From the NCBI RefSeq assembly GCF_006438915.1, contig NZ_RCZE01000009.1, positions 62,001-126,000 of the forward strand: a stretch of 64,000 nt of DNA, in the 5' to 3' direction. This stretch comes from Pseudomonas arsenicoxydans. Lineage in GTDB: Bacteria; Pseudomonadota; Gammaproteobacteria; Pseudomonadales; Pseudomonadaceae. Shown here in pieces: positions 34,817 to 43,569 of this stretch. Position 1 is the first letter of the stretch; each line of letters starts with the position of its first letter. The notes under the pieces are model-generated. The model saw nothing but the letters and a program-made list of their open reading frames with translations. It was not told the DNA's origin and did not search any database. A program made the translations under genes and the position numbers.

Positions 34817-37249
34817 ATGATGGGTCACTACGAACTCGAAACAATGCCGGTTATCCGCGAGCTCAAGGGCTTCGACGCGCGTTCCGGTAACGCCCTGGAA
34901 CGGCTGATCTTCAACAACCGCTTGTGGGTGGTACTGGCCTGTCTGCTGGTGACGATTGCATTGAGCTTCTTCGCCGCGACCCGGTTGTCGCTTAACGCCA
35001 GCTTCGAAAAAATGATTCCGCAGAGTCAGCCCTACATCAAAAACTACCTGGAAAACCGCCAGGCCTTGCGTGGCCTGGGCAACGCGGTGCGGGTGGTGGT
35101 AGAGAGCAGCAACGGCGATATTTTCGATCCGCACTACCTCGACGCCCTGAAAGAGATCAACGACGAACTGTTCGTTACGCCCGGCGTCGACCGCGCCTGG
35201 ATGAAGTCGCTGTGGACCCCGGCGGTGCGCTGGACTGAAGTCACCGAACAAGGCTTCCAGGGTGGCCCGGTGATGCCCGATTCCTATGATGGCTCGGCGC
35301 AAAGCGTTGCGCAGCTGCGGCAGAACATCGCCCGCTCGGGGATCGTCGGCAGCCTGATCGGCAACAACTTCAAGTCGAGCATGATCTTCGTGCCGCTGCT
35401 GGAGAAAGACCCGGTCACCGGGCAGGCCATCGATTACCACCAGTTCTCCAAGACGCTGGAAGAGAAACTGCGCGACAAATACGAATTCGAAGGCAGCGTT
35501 CGCGTGTCGGGCGAAGAGGGCAAAGGTCCGATCAAGATCCGCGTGATCGGCTTCGCCAAACTCGTGGGCGACCTGCTCGACGGCCTGATGCAGGTCATGA
35601 TGTATTTCGGCGCCGCCGCCGTGATTGCCACGGCCATCATCTTCTACTTCACCCGTTGTGTACGCAGTACCGCGCTGGTGATTCTCTGCTCGGTCATCGC
35701 GGTGGTCTGGCAGTTGGGGCTGGTTGCGCTGTTCGGCTTTGCGCTGGACCCGTTCTCGATTCTGGTGCCGTTTCTGGTGTTCGCCATCGGCGTGTCCCAC
35801 GGCGCACAGAAGATGAACGGGATCATGCAGGACGTCGGCCGTGGCACGCACCAATTGGTCGCCGCACGTTACACCTTCCGCCGCTTGTTCCTCGCCGGCC
35901 TCACCGCGTTGCTGGCCGATGCCGTCGGCTTTGCGGTGTTGATGCTGATCGACATTCCAGTGATTCAGGACCTGGCAATCACCGCGAGCATCGGTGTCGC
36001 GGTGCTGATCTTTACCAACCTGGTGCTGCTGCCGGTGTTGCTGTCGTACTGGGGCGTGAGCCGCAAGGCCGCCGAACGCAGTTTGCGCGCCGAGAACAAA
36101 GAGCTGCGCGGCAAAGGCATCGGCGCGCTGTGGAGTTTCCTCGACAAGTTCACCGAGCGCCGCTGGGCCACCATCGCGGTGAGCGTGGCGGCTGTGCTGG
36201 CGGTGGGCGGGCTGGTCGTCAGCCATCATCTGAAGATCGGCGACCTCGACCCCGGTGCACCGGAGCTGCGTTCGGACTCGCGTTACAACCGCGACAACGC
36301 TTACATCACCACCAACTATTCGCTGTCCAGCGACCAGTTCGCAATCATGCTCAAGACCCCGAGCGAAGGTTGCCTGAAGTACCAGTCGCTGGTGGAGGCC
36401 GATCGTCTGGCCTGGCTGCTGCAGCAGATTCCGGGTGTGCAAACCACGGTGTCGCTGACCAACGCGGTGCGCCAGATCACGGCGGGTTCCTATGAAGGCA
36501 ACCCGAAGATGCTGACGATCGCGCGCAATCAGGACGTGCTCAACTATGGCGCGCAACAGGCTTCGGTCAGCAGTCCGGACCTGTTCAACAACGATTGCTC
36601 GATGATGCCGATCGTGGCGTACCTGTCGGATCACAAGGCCGAAACCCTCGACCGTGTAGTGCAAGTCGCTGAAACCTTCGCCCGCGAACACAGCAACGGC
36701 GAGCGTCAGTTCATGCTCGCGGCCGGCAGCGCCGGGATCGAAGCGGCAACCAACATCGTCGTCCGCGATGCGAACCGTACGATGTTGCTGTACGTGTATG
36801 GCGCGGTGATTGTGCTGTGCTTCATCACCTTCCGCAGCTGGCGTGCAGTGGTGGTGGCGGTGATGCCATTGATGCTGACCTCGATCCTGTGCGAAGCCCT
36901 GATGGTCTGGCTGGGCATGGGCGTCAAAGTCGCAACCTTGCCGGTGATTGCGCTCGGTGTGGGGATTGGCGTGGACTACGCGCTGTACCTGTTGAGCGTG
37001 CAACTGGCGCAGCAGCGTGCCGGGATGTCACTGACCGAGGCGTATCGCAATGCGGTGGCGTTCACCGGGAAAGTGGTGGCGTTGGTCGGGATTACCTTGG
37101 CGGCGGGTGTGATCACCTGGGCCTGGTCGCCGATCAAGTTCCAGGCGGACATGGGTATTTTGCTGACGTTCATGTTCATCTGGAACATGGTCGGGGCGTT
37201 GGTGCTGATCCCGGCGCTGTCGCACTTCCTGTTGCGCAAGGTGAAATAG
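34817..37249 (+). CDS. RND/MMPL-family transporter
   Basis: An 810-residue membrane protein of the RND superfamily, MMPL or hydrophobe-exporter type. A first membrane helix lies near residues 30-50 and a periplasmic loop follows to ~255. Five or six helices then cover ~255-410, another helix is near 455, a second periplasmic loop reaches ~655, and five helices close the protein. Acidic and Gly-rich motifs such as VIALGVGIGVDYALYLL mark the transmembrane core. Such proteins move lipids or hopanoid-like hydrophobic molecules between membranes. There is no membrane-fusion or outer-membrane partner of the tripartite type here; DUF1302, DUF1329 and YCF48-like proteins may take that place. Confidence 0.85.
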   Translation: MMGHYELETMPVIRELKGFDARSGNALERLIFNNRLWVVLACLLVTIALSFFAATRLSLNASFEKMIPQSQPYIKNYLENRQALRGLGNAVRVVVESSNGDIFDPHYLDALKEINDELFVTPGVDRAWMKSLWTPAVRWTEVTEQGFQGGPVMPDSYDGSAQSVAQLRQNIARSGIVGSLIGNNFKSSMIFVPLLEKDPVTGQAIDYHQFSKTLEEKLRDKYEFEGSVRVSGEEGKGPIKIRVIGFAKLVGDLLDGLMQVMMYFGAAAVIATAIIFYFTRCVRSTALVILCSVIAVVWQLGLVALFGFALDPFSILVPFLVFAIGVSHGAQKMNGIMQDVGRGTHQLVAARYTFRRLFLAGLTALLADAVGFAVLMLIDIPVIQDLAITASIGVAVLIFTNLVLLPVLLSYWGVSRKAAERSLRAENKELRGKGIGALWSFLDKFTERRWATIAVSVAAVLAVGGLVVSHHLKIGDLDPGAPELRSDSRYNRDNAYITTNYSLSSDQFAIMLKTPSEGCLKYQSLVEADRLAWLLQQIPGVQTTVSLTNAVRQITAGSYEGNPKMLTIARNQDVLNYGAQQASVSSPDLFNNDCSMMPIVAYLSDHKAETLDRVVQVAETFAREHSNGERQFMLAAGSAGIEAATNIVVRDANRTMLLYVYGAVIVLCFITFRSWRAVVVAVMPLMLTSILCEALMVWLGMGVKVATLPVIALGVGIGVDYALYLLSVQLAQQRAGMSLTEAYRNAVAFTGKVVALVGITLAAGVITWAWSPIKFQADMGILLTFMFIWNMVGALVLIPALSHFLLRKVK

Positions 37250-37261
37250 GTCGGCGCCCGT

Positions 37262-37663
37262 TCAAGCATCCCGCAACAAGTCGTTGGCGTTGAGAATGTC
37301 GTAGGCGATCTCCGGACGCTTCTCAAGGCCACGGCGGATGGCGGCCGGGATCGATTGGCGGGTCTTGCGGCACAGCCCAGGCTGCTCGCCGAGGGTGATG
37401 CCGATACCGCGCATGGTCCTCACCTCGTTGAAACCGGGGGCGATCTCGACACGGATGCCCAGTTGCTCGAACATCCGCTGTTGCAGGCGTTCGAGGTCGG
37501 CCAGGCTCTGGAGGTTTTCCAGGCGGTCGAGCAGGCGTTTTTCTTCGGGGCGGGTCAGAAACAGGATGCGCACGTCCGCGCCCGGTGTTTCCAGCAGCGG
37601 GTCACGCCCGCAGGTGCAGGCGCCGGGCGGGCAGGGTGAGCGGATCGAAACAGGGGTCGTCAT
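37262..37663 (-). CDS. Hypothetical protein with N-terminal cysteine cluster
   Basis: A 133-residue protein. Residues 11-18 read CPPGACTC, followed by GRD, a tight C-x4-C-x-C cluster that could bind a metal or Fe-S centre; one more Cys lies near 98. The rest is charged and helical (TRPEEKRLLDRLENLQSLADLERLQQRMFEQLGI), then a basic region QPGLCRKTRQSIPAAIRRGLEKRP. I do not recognise the family. It ends 12 bases from the stop of the convergent RND gene and lies downstream of the Rrf2 regulator gene on the same strand (49 bases), so the two may be co-transcribed. Confidence 0.6.
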   Translation of the reverse strand: MTTPVSIRSPCPPGACTCGRDPLLETPGADVRILFLTRPEEKRLLDRLENLQSLADLERLQQRMFEQLGIRVEIAPGFNEVRTMRGIGITLGEQPGLCRKTRQSIPAAIRRGLEKRPEIAYDILNANDLLRDA

Positions 37664-37712
37664 GGGCCCTAATCATAGAGCGCTCCAATCCGCTTTGCCC
37701 ATAGCTGAATCG

Positions 37713-38282
37713 TCAGTCCGAGAGATCGGTCGTCGGGATGATCTGCCCGTCCTCAACAGCCACACTGCTGGCGGTTTTCTTTTCCCTTCGATCACTCATC
37801 CAGGTGTTCAATTTCTCACCGAATTCGGCCGGGGCTTTGCGCCCGACTCGTCTGGCCAGGTCGAGAATGGTCTGCTGGGCGAGCGCTTCTTCCATGCGTT
37901 TTTGCGCGGTCATCATCACCGCGTGCACCGCACAAGGACCGTCGAGGGCCCACGGCGGTGGGGCGCCGTCAAACAAGGCGCAACGCCCGCGAATCTCGCG
38001 GCAATCGAAGATCAGTTTCTGGCCATCGATGGCGTTGACGATATCCAGCACGCTGATTTCGTCCGCCGGCCACGCCAGTTTGAACCCGCCGCGCACGCCT
38101 TCGGTGGCCACCACCAGTTTGGCCTTGGCCAGGCGGGTGAAGATCTTGGCCAGGTAGTCCAGCGGCACGCCTTGCAGCTCGGCGAGGTCGCGCACGCTCG
38201 CCTCACGGCTGTCGCCGTAATCGCCTACCAAAAAAATCAGGCAATGAATGCCGTATTCAACGCCCGCACTGTAAAGAGACAT
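37713..38282 (-). CDS. Rrf2-family transcriptional regulator with cysteine triad
   Basis: A 189-residue Rrf2 regulator. The winged helix occupies residues 1-80 (RDLAELQGVPLDYLAKIFTRLAKA is the recognition part, with GVRGGFKLAWP as the wing). Three cysteines, C94, C101 and C117, lie where IscR, NsrR and RirA bind an Fe-S cluster, though the spacing is wider than in IscR. The C-terminal tail is charged. It probably senses iron, redox or nitric oxide. The divergent gene, 247 bases away, encodes an NDH-2-like flavoprotein that is the likely target. The family is sure; the signal is not. Confidence 0.82.
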   Translation of the reverse strand: MSLYSAGVEYGIHCLIFLVGDYGDSREASVRDLAELQGVPLDYLAKIFTRLAKAKLVVATEGVRGGFKLAWPADEISVLDIVNAIDGQKLIFDCREIRGRCALFDGAPPPWALDGPCAVHAVMMTAQKRMEEALAQQTILDLARRVGRKAPAEFGEKLNTWMSDRREKKTASSVAVEDGQIIPTTDLSD

Positions 38283-38529
38283 CGGGATCTCCGACTGAAT
38301 GAGTCGCCAATGTTATCAGCCGAGGGTTAGGCGAGCAACAATCCATCCTTATCGCTATCTGCCCTGTGTTGCTTATAGATAACAGCAGTTGGTGGGGTTA
38401 TCGAGGTATCGAAGTGGATGATGGCAGTCATCGTAAAAAGGATGTTGCACACTGTAACTCGGATCACTATAGTCGCCGTTGTCCGCTCGGCAACGAGTTC
38501 AGTCTTGGGTCATCCTCGGAGTTAAAACC

Positions 38530-39732
38530 ATGAAACAGCACATTCTGGTCATCGGCGCAGGTTTCGGCGGCATGTGGACAGCGTTGAGCGCTACGCGCCT
38601 GTTCGACCTGCATGATCACAACGGCGTAGAGGTCACGGTACTGGCGCCTCAGGCCGAGCTGCGTGTGCGTCCGCGCTTCTACGAACCGAATGCTCATCAA
38701 CTGGCTGCCCCCCTCGGCGAGCTGTTCGATGCGGTCGGTGTGAAGTTCATCAAGGGTGCTGCAGAGACCATCGACGTGCAGCAGAAAAGTGTCGGTTACA
38801 CCGATGCTTCAGGCACCCGCCAGACCCTCAGCTACGACAAACTCGTTCTGGCGACCGGCAGCCGTCTGGCCCAGTCGACTACCCCAGGCGTGTCCGAATA
38901 TGCCTTTGATGTGGATCAGATCGAACAGGCCGTGCGTCTGGAAAACCACTTGAAATCCCTGGCCAACCAGCCAGAAAGCAAAGCGCGCAACACCGTGGTA
39001 GTGGCCGGCGGCGGTTTCACCGGGATTGAAACGGCGACTGAAATGCCTGCGCGCCTGCGGGCAATCCTCGGTGAGGGCGCCGACATTGAAGTGATCATCA
39101 TCGACCGTGGCGAAAAGGTCGGGGCTTCGATGGGCGCCGAAATCAGCCAGTCGATTGCCGAGGCGAGCACGGAGTTGGGCGTGAAATGGCGCCTGAAATC
39201 GTCGGTGGTTGCCGTCGACGCGAACGGTGTGACCCTGGCCGACGGCCAGCGCATCGAGGCCAACACCGTGATCTGGACCACCGGTGTGCGCGCCAGCTCG
39301 CTGACCGAGCAAATCCCTGCCGAGCGTGATGGCCAAGGCCGTCTGCACGTGGACAGTCATCTGAAAGTCATTGGCCAGGACGACATCTTTGCCACGGGCG
39401 ATGTGGCTTACGCAGCCTGCGATGACATCGGCAACTTCGCGATGATGACCTGCCAGCATGCCATCTCGCTGGGGCGTCACGCCGGGAACAATGTGGCGGC
39501 GCAGATTCTGGGCGTGGACCCGACGCCATACAGCCAACCCAAGTACGTGACGTGCCTGGACCTGGGCGCCTGGGGTGCGGTTTACACCGAGGGTTGGGAT
39601 CGTCAGGTCAAACTGGTCAAGCAGGAAGGCAAAAACTTGAAGACGCAGATCAACACCGTGTGGATCTACCCGCCGGCCGCTGATCGTGCCGCCGCGTTGG
39701 CCGCGGCGGATCCGATGATTCCAGTGGCTTGA
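38530..39732 (+). CDS. NAD(P)/FAD-dependent oxidoreductase (NDH-2-like)
   Basis: A 400-residue flavoprotein of the type II NADH dehydrogenase group. The FAD motif is VIGAGFGGMWTALSA near residues 6-20, the NAD motif is VVAGGGFTGIETATEM near 158-173, and the second FAD segment is DDIFATGDVAYA near 290-301. No C-terminal membrane helix is evident, so it may be soluble or peripheral. The start at 38530 has a GGAG site. The upstream 247 bases hold the divergent promoter region shared with the Rrf2 gene; they are AT-rich around 38395-38475. A bidirectional terminator follows the stop. Quinone reductase or ferredoxin reductase activity are both possible. Confidence 0.82.
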   Translation: MKQHILVIGAGFGGMWTALSATRLFDLHDHNGVEVTVLAPQAELRVRPRFYEPNAHQLAAPLGELFDAVGVKFIKGAAETIDVQQKSVGYTDASGTRQTLSYDKLVLATGSRLAQSTTPGVSEYAFDVDQIEQAVRLENHLKSLANQPESKARNTVVVAGGGFTGIETATEMPARLRAILGEGADIEVIIIDRGEKVGASMGAEISQSIAEASTELGVKWRLKSSVVAVDANGVTLADGQRIEANTVIWTTGVRASSLTEQIPAERDGQGRLHVDSHLKVIGQDDIFATGDVAYAACDDIGNFAMMTCQHAISLGRHAGNNVAAQILGVDPTPYSQPKYVTCLDLGAWGAVYTEGWDRQVKLVKQEGKNLKTQINTVWIYPPAADRAAALAAADPMIPVA

Positions 39733-39746
39733 TAGCGTTGTCCTGA

Positions 39747-39783
39747 AAAATCCCGCTCAAGTGTCCTTGAGCGGGATTTTTTT
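39747..39783. terminator. Bidirectional intrinsic terminator
   Basis: AAATCCCGCTCAAG and CTTGAGCGGGATTT pair around the loop TGTC, with an A run on the left and a T run on the right. It serves the NDH-2-like gene and the convergent NTF2-like gene. Confidence 0.9.
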
Positions 39784-39795
39784 ATAGAGGGAGGG

Positions 39796-40227
39796 TTAGA
39801 TATGGAACGCCTGACGGCCAACCAGCAGCCATTTGCCATCCTTCTTCTGCCAGATCTGGAAGTTCTCGATTTCGGTCGGGATCACTTCGGTGCCCTTGAG
39901 CGCCTGGGCCGAGAAATGATTGCGAACCAGCGCTACATCGCCGGAGACGTTGATGGTCTGGTTCTGCATTTCCAGGGTTTTGAACGCGCTTTTGCCGGTT
40001 TCAATGTCGGCGATGAAGTCGCTCTTGTCCTGAACCTTACCGCTGGAATGCCCGTAGGTCAGGTTCTCGGCGGTCAAGGCTTTAAGTTCGGAAATGTTCT
40101 TGTGCAGCATGGCTTGCGTCAGATGGTCGACGGCGCTGGCGACCTCTTTCTCGCCCGGCGCCGGGGCGGCGGCGACGTAGCCACTGAAGATGCAGAGAAA
40201 ACCGACCAGCAGTTTGACGTTCTTCAT
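39796..40227 (-). CDS. Exported NTF2-like (DUF4440-type) protein
   Basis: A 143-residue protein with a signal peptide ending at YVAAAPAPG. The mature domain is a SnoaL/NTF2-like cone: helices SAVDHLTQAMLHKNISELKALTAENLTYGHSSGKV, then strands ending in NFQIWQKKDGKWLLVGRQAF. These small periplasmic proteins bind unidentified ligands. The start at 40227 is set by AAGGAAA and the signal peptide; the longer frame to 40335 is rejected. It is followed by the shared bidirectional terminator. Function unknown. Confidence 0.78.
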   Translation of the reverse strand: MKNVKLLVGFLCIFSGYVAAAPAPGEKEVASAVDHLTQAMLHKNISELKALTAENLTYGHSSGKVQDKSDFIADIETGKSAFKTLEMQNQTINVSGDVALVRNHFSAQALKGTEVIPTEIENFQIWQKKDGKWLLVGRQAFHI

Positions 40228-40341
40228 AGGTGTTTCCTTGTTGTTATGGAAGGGTGACTCATCGGTCATCGTACAACCTATAAAGAGTTTAGAGAATACC
40301 CGGCACGCCCCGTCTTCAAGGTCGTGCGCGGGCAACGGGTT

Positions 40342-40593
40342 TCAGGCCAGCATCGACAGCAGTCCACCCTGACGATCCAGTTTGGCCAGGTCATCGAAGC
40401 CGCCAACATGGGTGTCGCCAATGAAAATCTGCGGCACGCTGCGACGACCGCTGCGGCTGAGCATCTCCTCGAACTTGCCGGGGCTGGACTGGACGTTTAT
40501 CTCCTCGGCTGCGATGCCTTTACTGGCCAATAACGCTTTGGCGTTGCGGCAATAGGGGCAAGTGTCGGTGGTGTAGATCGTCACGTTGTTCAT
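40342..40593 (-). CDS. grxC: Glutaredoxin 3 (GrxC type)
   Basis: An 83-residue glutaredoxin. The dithiol active site is C12-P-Y-C15, the cis-proline segment is RSVPQIFIGD, and GGFDDL is the glutathione-binding end. It reduces protein disulfides and glutathione mixed disulfides in the cytoplasm. It lies 30 bases after the AhpD-like gene on the same strand, so the two thiol-active proteins are probably co-transcribed. Glutaredoxin is certain; the GrxC subtype is judged by length and motif. Confidence 0.9.
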   Translation of the reverse strand: MNNVTIYTTDTCPYCRNAKALLASKGIAAEEINVQSSPGKFEEMLSRSGRRSVPQIFIGDTHVGGFDDLAKLDRQGGLLSMLA

Positions 40594-40623
40594 TGTCGAT
40601 ACTCCTGAATTTATTGCCCGTGT

Positions 40624-41142
40624 TCACGCATCGATAGCGGGAAAGTCGATATCGGTGAGTGCGAGATTGTTGAGGTAGTTGGTCAGCGTTTGTGCCGCGA
40701 TGTGGCCCACCACTTCAACGATCTTGGCGTCGTTGATGCCGGCCGCCCTTGCTGCGTCGAGTTGTTCGAGGCTCAGGTGGCCACGGCTTTCGGTAATTTG
40801 CTGGGCGAGGGTGGCGAAGGCATTCAGTTGGCCGTGTCGGGCACTGAGGATGTCTTGCGCAGACAGCCCGGCTTTGCCGGCAAACAGCGTGTGCGCCGCC
40901 AGGCAGTAATCGCAGCCGTTGACTTGCGAGGTGGCCAAAAAGATCGCTTCTTTTTCCGTCGCGCTCAGGGACGTTTTGCCCAGCGTTGCGCTTTGTTGCA
41001 GGTAGGCCGCGAGTACCGCAGGGGCGTGCGCCAGGGTTTTGAAGACATTCGGCAAAAAGCCGATTTTTTTCTGCACGCCTTCCAGCAGCGGGCGGGTGGT
41101 GTCAGTCGCTTGTTCGAGGCTCAGGGCGGTGATGCGGCTCAT
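40624..41142 (-). CDS. Carboxymuconolactone decarboxylase family (AhpD-like) protein
   Basis: A 172-residue protein of the CMD/AhpD fold, with the redox motif C77-x-x-C80 and H84 in NGCDYCLAAH. In AhpD the cysteine pair and histidine give thiol peroxidase or reductase activity, so an alkylhydroperoxidase-like role is more likely than decarboxylation. The neighbouring grxC gene supports a redox role. It is divergent from an AraC regulator gene 135 bases away, which is therefore a good candidate controller. Confidence 0.83.
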   Translation of the reverse strand: MSRITALSLEQATDTTRPLLEGVQKKIGFLPNVFKTLAHAPAVLAAYLQQSATLGKTSLSATEKEAIFLATSQVNGCDYCLAAHTLFAGKAGLSAQDILSARHGQLNAFATLAQQITESRGHLSLEQLDAARAAGINDAKIVEVVGHIAAQTLTNYLNNLALTDIDFPAIDA

Positions 41143-41277
41143 GGGTGCTGCTCCGTAGATTCAAGCGCGGTGTGCGCTGGGTACGGGGTCTATGCTATTG
41201 GGCGGGAGTGGCCTTTTGGGTGCAAATCGTCGAGGATATGCGACAGATCGTCCAGATGTTCACCCGGGAGCCGTTAC

Positions 41278-42108
41278 ATGGATCGCTTGTCCACTTTGCT
41301 CACCCACTTCGGCGTCAGTGCCGGGACCTTTTACAGCGGGCATTTTTGCGGTTCCGTTATGTTTGATGGCGATCAGTCGACGGGGCACCTGCACCTGTTG
41401 CAGGCGGGCGAAGTGACGCTGAAATTGGCCGATGAGCCCGAGCAAGTGCTCACCGAACCGACGCTGATTTTTTTCCCACGACCTTACCGTCATCGTTTAC
41501 TCGCCAGCGAAGCGTCGGGCACTCAGTTAGTGTGCGCATCGCTGGATTTTGACGGGGGCGCCGGCAATGCTTTGGCGGCTGCGCTGCCGGATTATTTGCT
41601 GCTCAAGCTCGACAGCATTGCGACGATGGCCGGCACCCTGGACTGGCTGTTCAACGAAGCCTTCGGCGGCAACTGTGGCCGTGAAGCGATGATGGATCGA
41701 CTGTTCGAATTGCTGGTGATCCAGTTGCTGCGGCACATCCTCACCGATCGCGATCAGGGGCCTGGCATGATGGCCGGCCTCGCCGATTCGCGTCTGGCGC
41801 GGGCCATGAGCCTGATGCATGACGCGCCGGAAAAAGCCTGGACCGTAGCCGAACTGTCAGCGGCGGCGAACATGTCCCGCGCCAGTTTTGCCGAGCATTT
41901 TCGTCAAGTGGTGGGGCAGACACCGGTCGACTATCTGGTGAGCTGGCGCATCAGCCTGGCGCAGAAGCGTTTGCGCGAAGGCAAGTCGATTGCGCTGATC
42001 GCCGATGAAGTCGGCTACGAAAGTCCCTCGGCACTGGCCCGGGCCTTTCGCCGAAAAACCGGGGTCAGCCCGCGGGAGTGGACGCAGGCCGGCAAACGCC
42101 CACGATGA
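41278..42108 (+). CDS. AraC-family regulator with cupin N-domain
   Basis: A 276-residue AraC regulator. The N-terminal cupin (AraC_binding type) spans about 15-180, with GHLHLLQAGEVTLKL and PTLIFFPRPYRH. The C-terminal DNA-binding domain has AELSAAANMSRASFAEHF as the first helix-turn-helix and ALIADEVGYESPSALARAF as the second, ending GVSPREW. The ATG at 41278 starts the cupin; the frame runs far upstream but through the antisense of the AhpD-like gene. Divergent arrangement suggests that it controls the AhpD-like and grxC genes, as this class often does beside CMD or oxidoreductase genes. Confidence 0.85.
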   Translation: MDRLSTLLTHFGVSAGTFYSGHFCGSVMFDGDQSTGHLHLLQAGEVTLKLADEPEQVLTEPTLIFFPRPYRHRLLASEASGTQLVCASLDFDGGAGNALAAALPDYLLLKLDSIATMAGTLDWLFNEAFGGNCGREAMMDRLFELLVIQLLRHILTDRDQGPGMMAGLADSRLARAMSLMHDAPEKAWTVAELSAAANMSRASFAEHFRQVVGQTPVDYLVSWRISLAQKRLREGKSIALIADEVGYESPSALARAFRRKTGVSPREWTQAGKRPR

Positions 42109-42143
42109 GGGTAATGCTGTTCACTTAAGCGCGACGCTGTATT

Positions 42144-42248
42144 TGTGGCGAGGGAGCTTGCTCCCGTTGGACTGCGCAGCAGTCCCCTTCTTTTTTGGAT
42201 GAAGAGGGGCCGCTTCGCGACCCAGCGGGAGCAAGCTCCCTCGCCACA
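42144..42248. repeat. REP doublet, GTGGCGAGGGAGCTTGCTCCC family (copy 5)
   Basis: A full doublet with GGACTGCGCAGCAGTCC in the centre, as in copy 2. It lies between the AraC gene and the TPR-winged-helix gene. Confidence 0.88.
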
Positions 42249-42321
42249 GGGTTTCAGGATCGTGAGATAGACTAACCAGCGGACATCAACCGATGGGAGT
42301 GACCACCGTGGCGCGATTCAC

Positions 42322-43533
42322 ATGGACTCGCTGATCACCGCCGCCGCCCGTGCATTGGCAGCGGGTGATCCCCTCGGGGCGTTGAAGCGGGTCGCCTTGC
42401 GCGAAGATGCGCCGGCGCTGGCATTGCGCGGTATCGCCATGGCCCAGCTCGGCGATCTGGAACGCGCCAAGGCATTGGTCAAACGGGCCGCGCGTGCCTT
42501 TGGTCCAAAAGAACCGATGGCCCGGGCGCGCTGCGTGGTCGCCGAGGCTGAAATTGCGTTGGCTTCTCGCGATTTGAGCTGGCCGGAAAAAGCCCTCGAC
42601 ACAGCGCGGGCAACGCTGGAATCCCATGGGGATTGGGTGAATGCGGCCCATGCGCGGTATCTGGAGATCCGGCGTTTATTGCTGATCGGTCATCTCGATC
42701 AGGTCGAGGAGCGGCTCGCCCAACTGGACCCTGCGCCCTTGCCGCCGGCGCTGCGCGCCGCGCATGAACTGGTAGTGGCCGGCATCGCCATGCGCCGGCT
42801 GGAAATCAAAAAGGCGCGGTCTGCGCTGGCGCGGGCCGAACGTTTTGCGGATGAGGCGGGTATCCCGGCGCTGAGCGCCGAAGTCGAGAACGTCGCTGAA
42901 GTCCTGAACGCCCCCGCTGCCCGGTTAATCAGCCGGGGCGAGGCGCGACCGTTGCTGCTGGATGAGGTTGAAACGCTGCTGACCTCAACATCGCTGGTGG
43001 TCGACGCGTGTCGATACACGGTGCGCGGCGCCGGGATGTCGGTGTCGCTGGCCAGGCGCCCGGTGTTGTTCACCCTTGTGCGGGCATTGGCCGAAGCCTG
43101 GCCGGTCGATGTCCCCCGCGAAACGCTCATTGCCCATGCTTTTCGCCTGAAAATCAGCGACGAATCCCACCGCGCACGGTTACGCGTCGAAGTCGGGCGG
43201 CTGCGTGCGGCGCTTCGACCGCTGGCTGGGATCACCGCGACAAAACGCGGCTTTGCACTGCGGTCGCCGGACGTCGTGGTGCTGGCGCGGCCGGTCGAGG
43301 AGCAGCACGCGGCGCTGTTGGCGTTTCTGGCGGACGGCGAGTCGTGGTCAAGTTCGGCGCTCGCGTTGGCGCTGGGCACCGGTCAGCGCAGTGTGCAACG
43401 AGCGCTTGATTCGCTGGCGGTCGCCGGCAAAGTACAGGCGTTCGGTTGTGGCCGTGCCCGGCGCTGGATGACGCCACCGATGCCGGGATTCGCGACGACT
43501 TTGTTACTCACGGCTTTGTTGCCGGGTGATTAG
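42322..43533 (+). CDS. TPR-like protein with C-terminal winged-helix region
   Basis: A 403-residue Ala/Leu/Arg-rich helical protein. Residues ~1-200 form TPR-like helix pairs (ALALRGIAMAQLGDLERAKALVKRAARAF and ARYLEIRRLLLIGHLDQVEERL). Residues ~240-330 look like an OmpR-type winged helix (VLFTLVRALAEAWPVDVPRETLIAHAF, then ARLRVEVGRLRAALRPLAGITATKRGFAL), and a second helix-turn-helix-like part is near 345-385. It is probably a DNA-binding regulator, possibly sensing through the TPR part. It precedes a beta-propeller gene by 36 bases and may control or partner it. The family has no name that I recall. Start uncertain: no strong ribosome site before 42322. Confidence 0.65.
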   Translation: MDSLITAAARALAAGDPLGALKRVALREDAPALALRGIAMAQLGDLERAKALVKRAARAFGPKEPMARARCVVAEAEIALASRDLSWPEKALDTARATLESHGDWVNAAHARYLEIRRLLLIGHLDQVEERLAQLDPAPLPPALRAAHELVVAGIAMRRLEIKKARSALARAERFADEAGIPALSAEVENVAEVLNAPAARLISRGEARPLLLDEVETLLTSTSLVVDACRYTVRGAGMSVSLARRPVLFTLVRALAEAWPVDVPRETLIAHAFRLKISDESHRARLRVEVGRLRAALRPLAGITATKRGFALRSPDVVVLARPVEEQHAALLAFLADGESWSSSALALALGTGQRSVQRALDSLAVAGKVQAFGCGRARRWMTPPMPGFATTLLLTALLPGD

Positions 43534-43569
43534 GCTCCACTCCACACACCCAGTGAAGAGGATGCAACC

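Noticed and set aside
33575..37003. A 1142-codon open frame on the minus strand opposite the YCF48-like and RND genes.
   Set aside because: It is a shadow of two well-supported plus-strand genes. Its product is His/Gln/Arg-rich with no domain, as expected from antisense of GC-rich coding.
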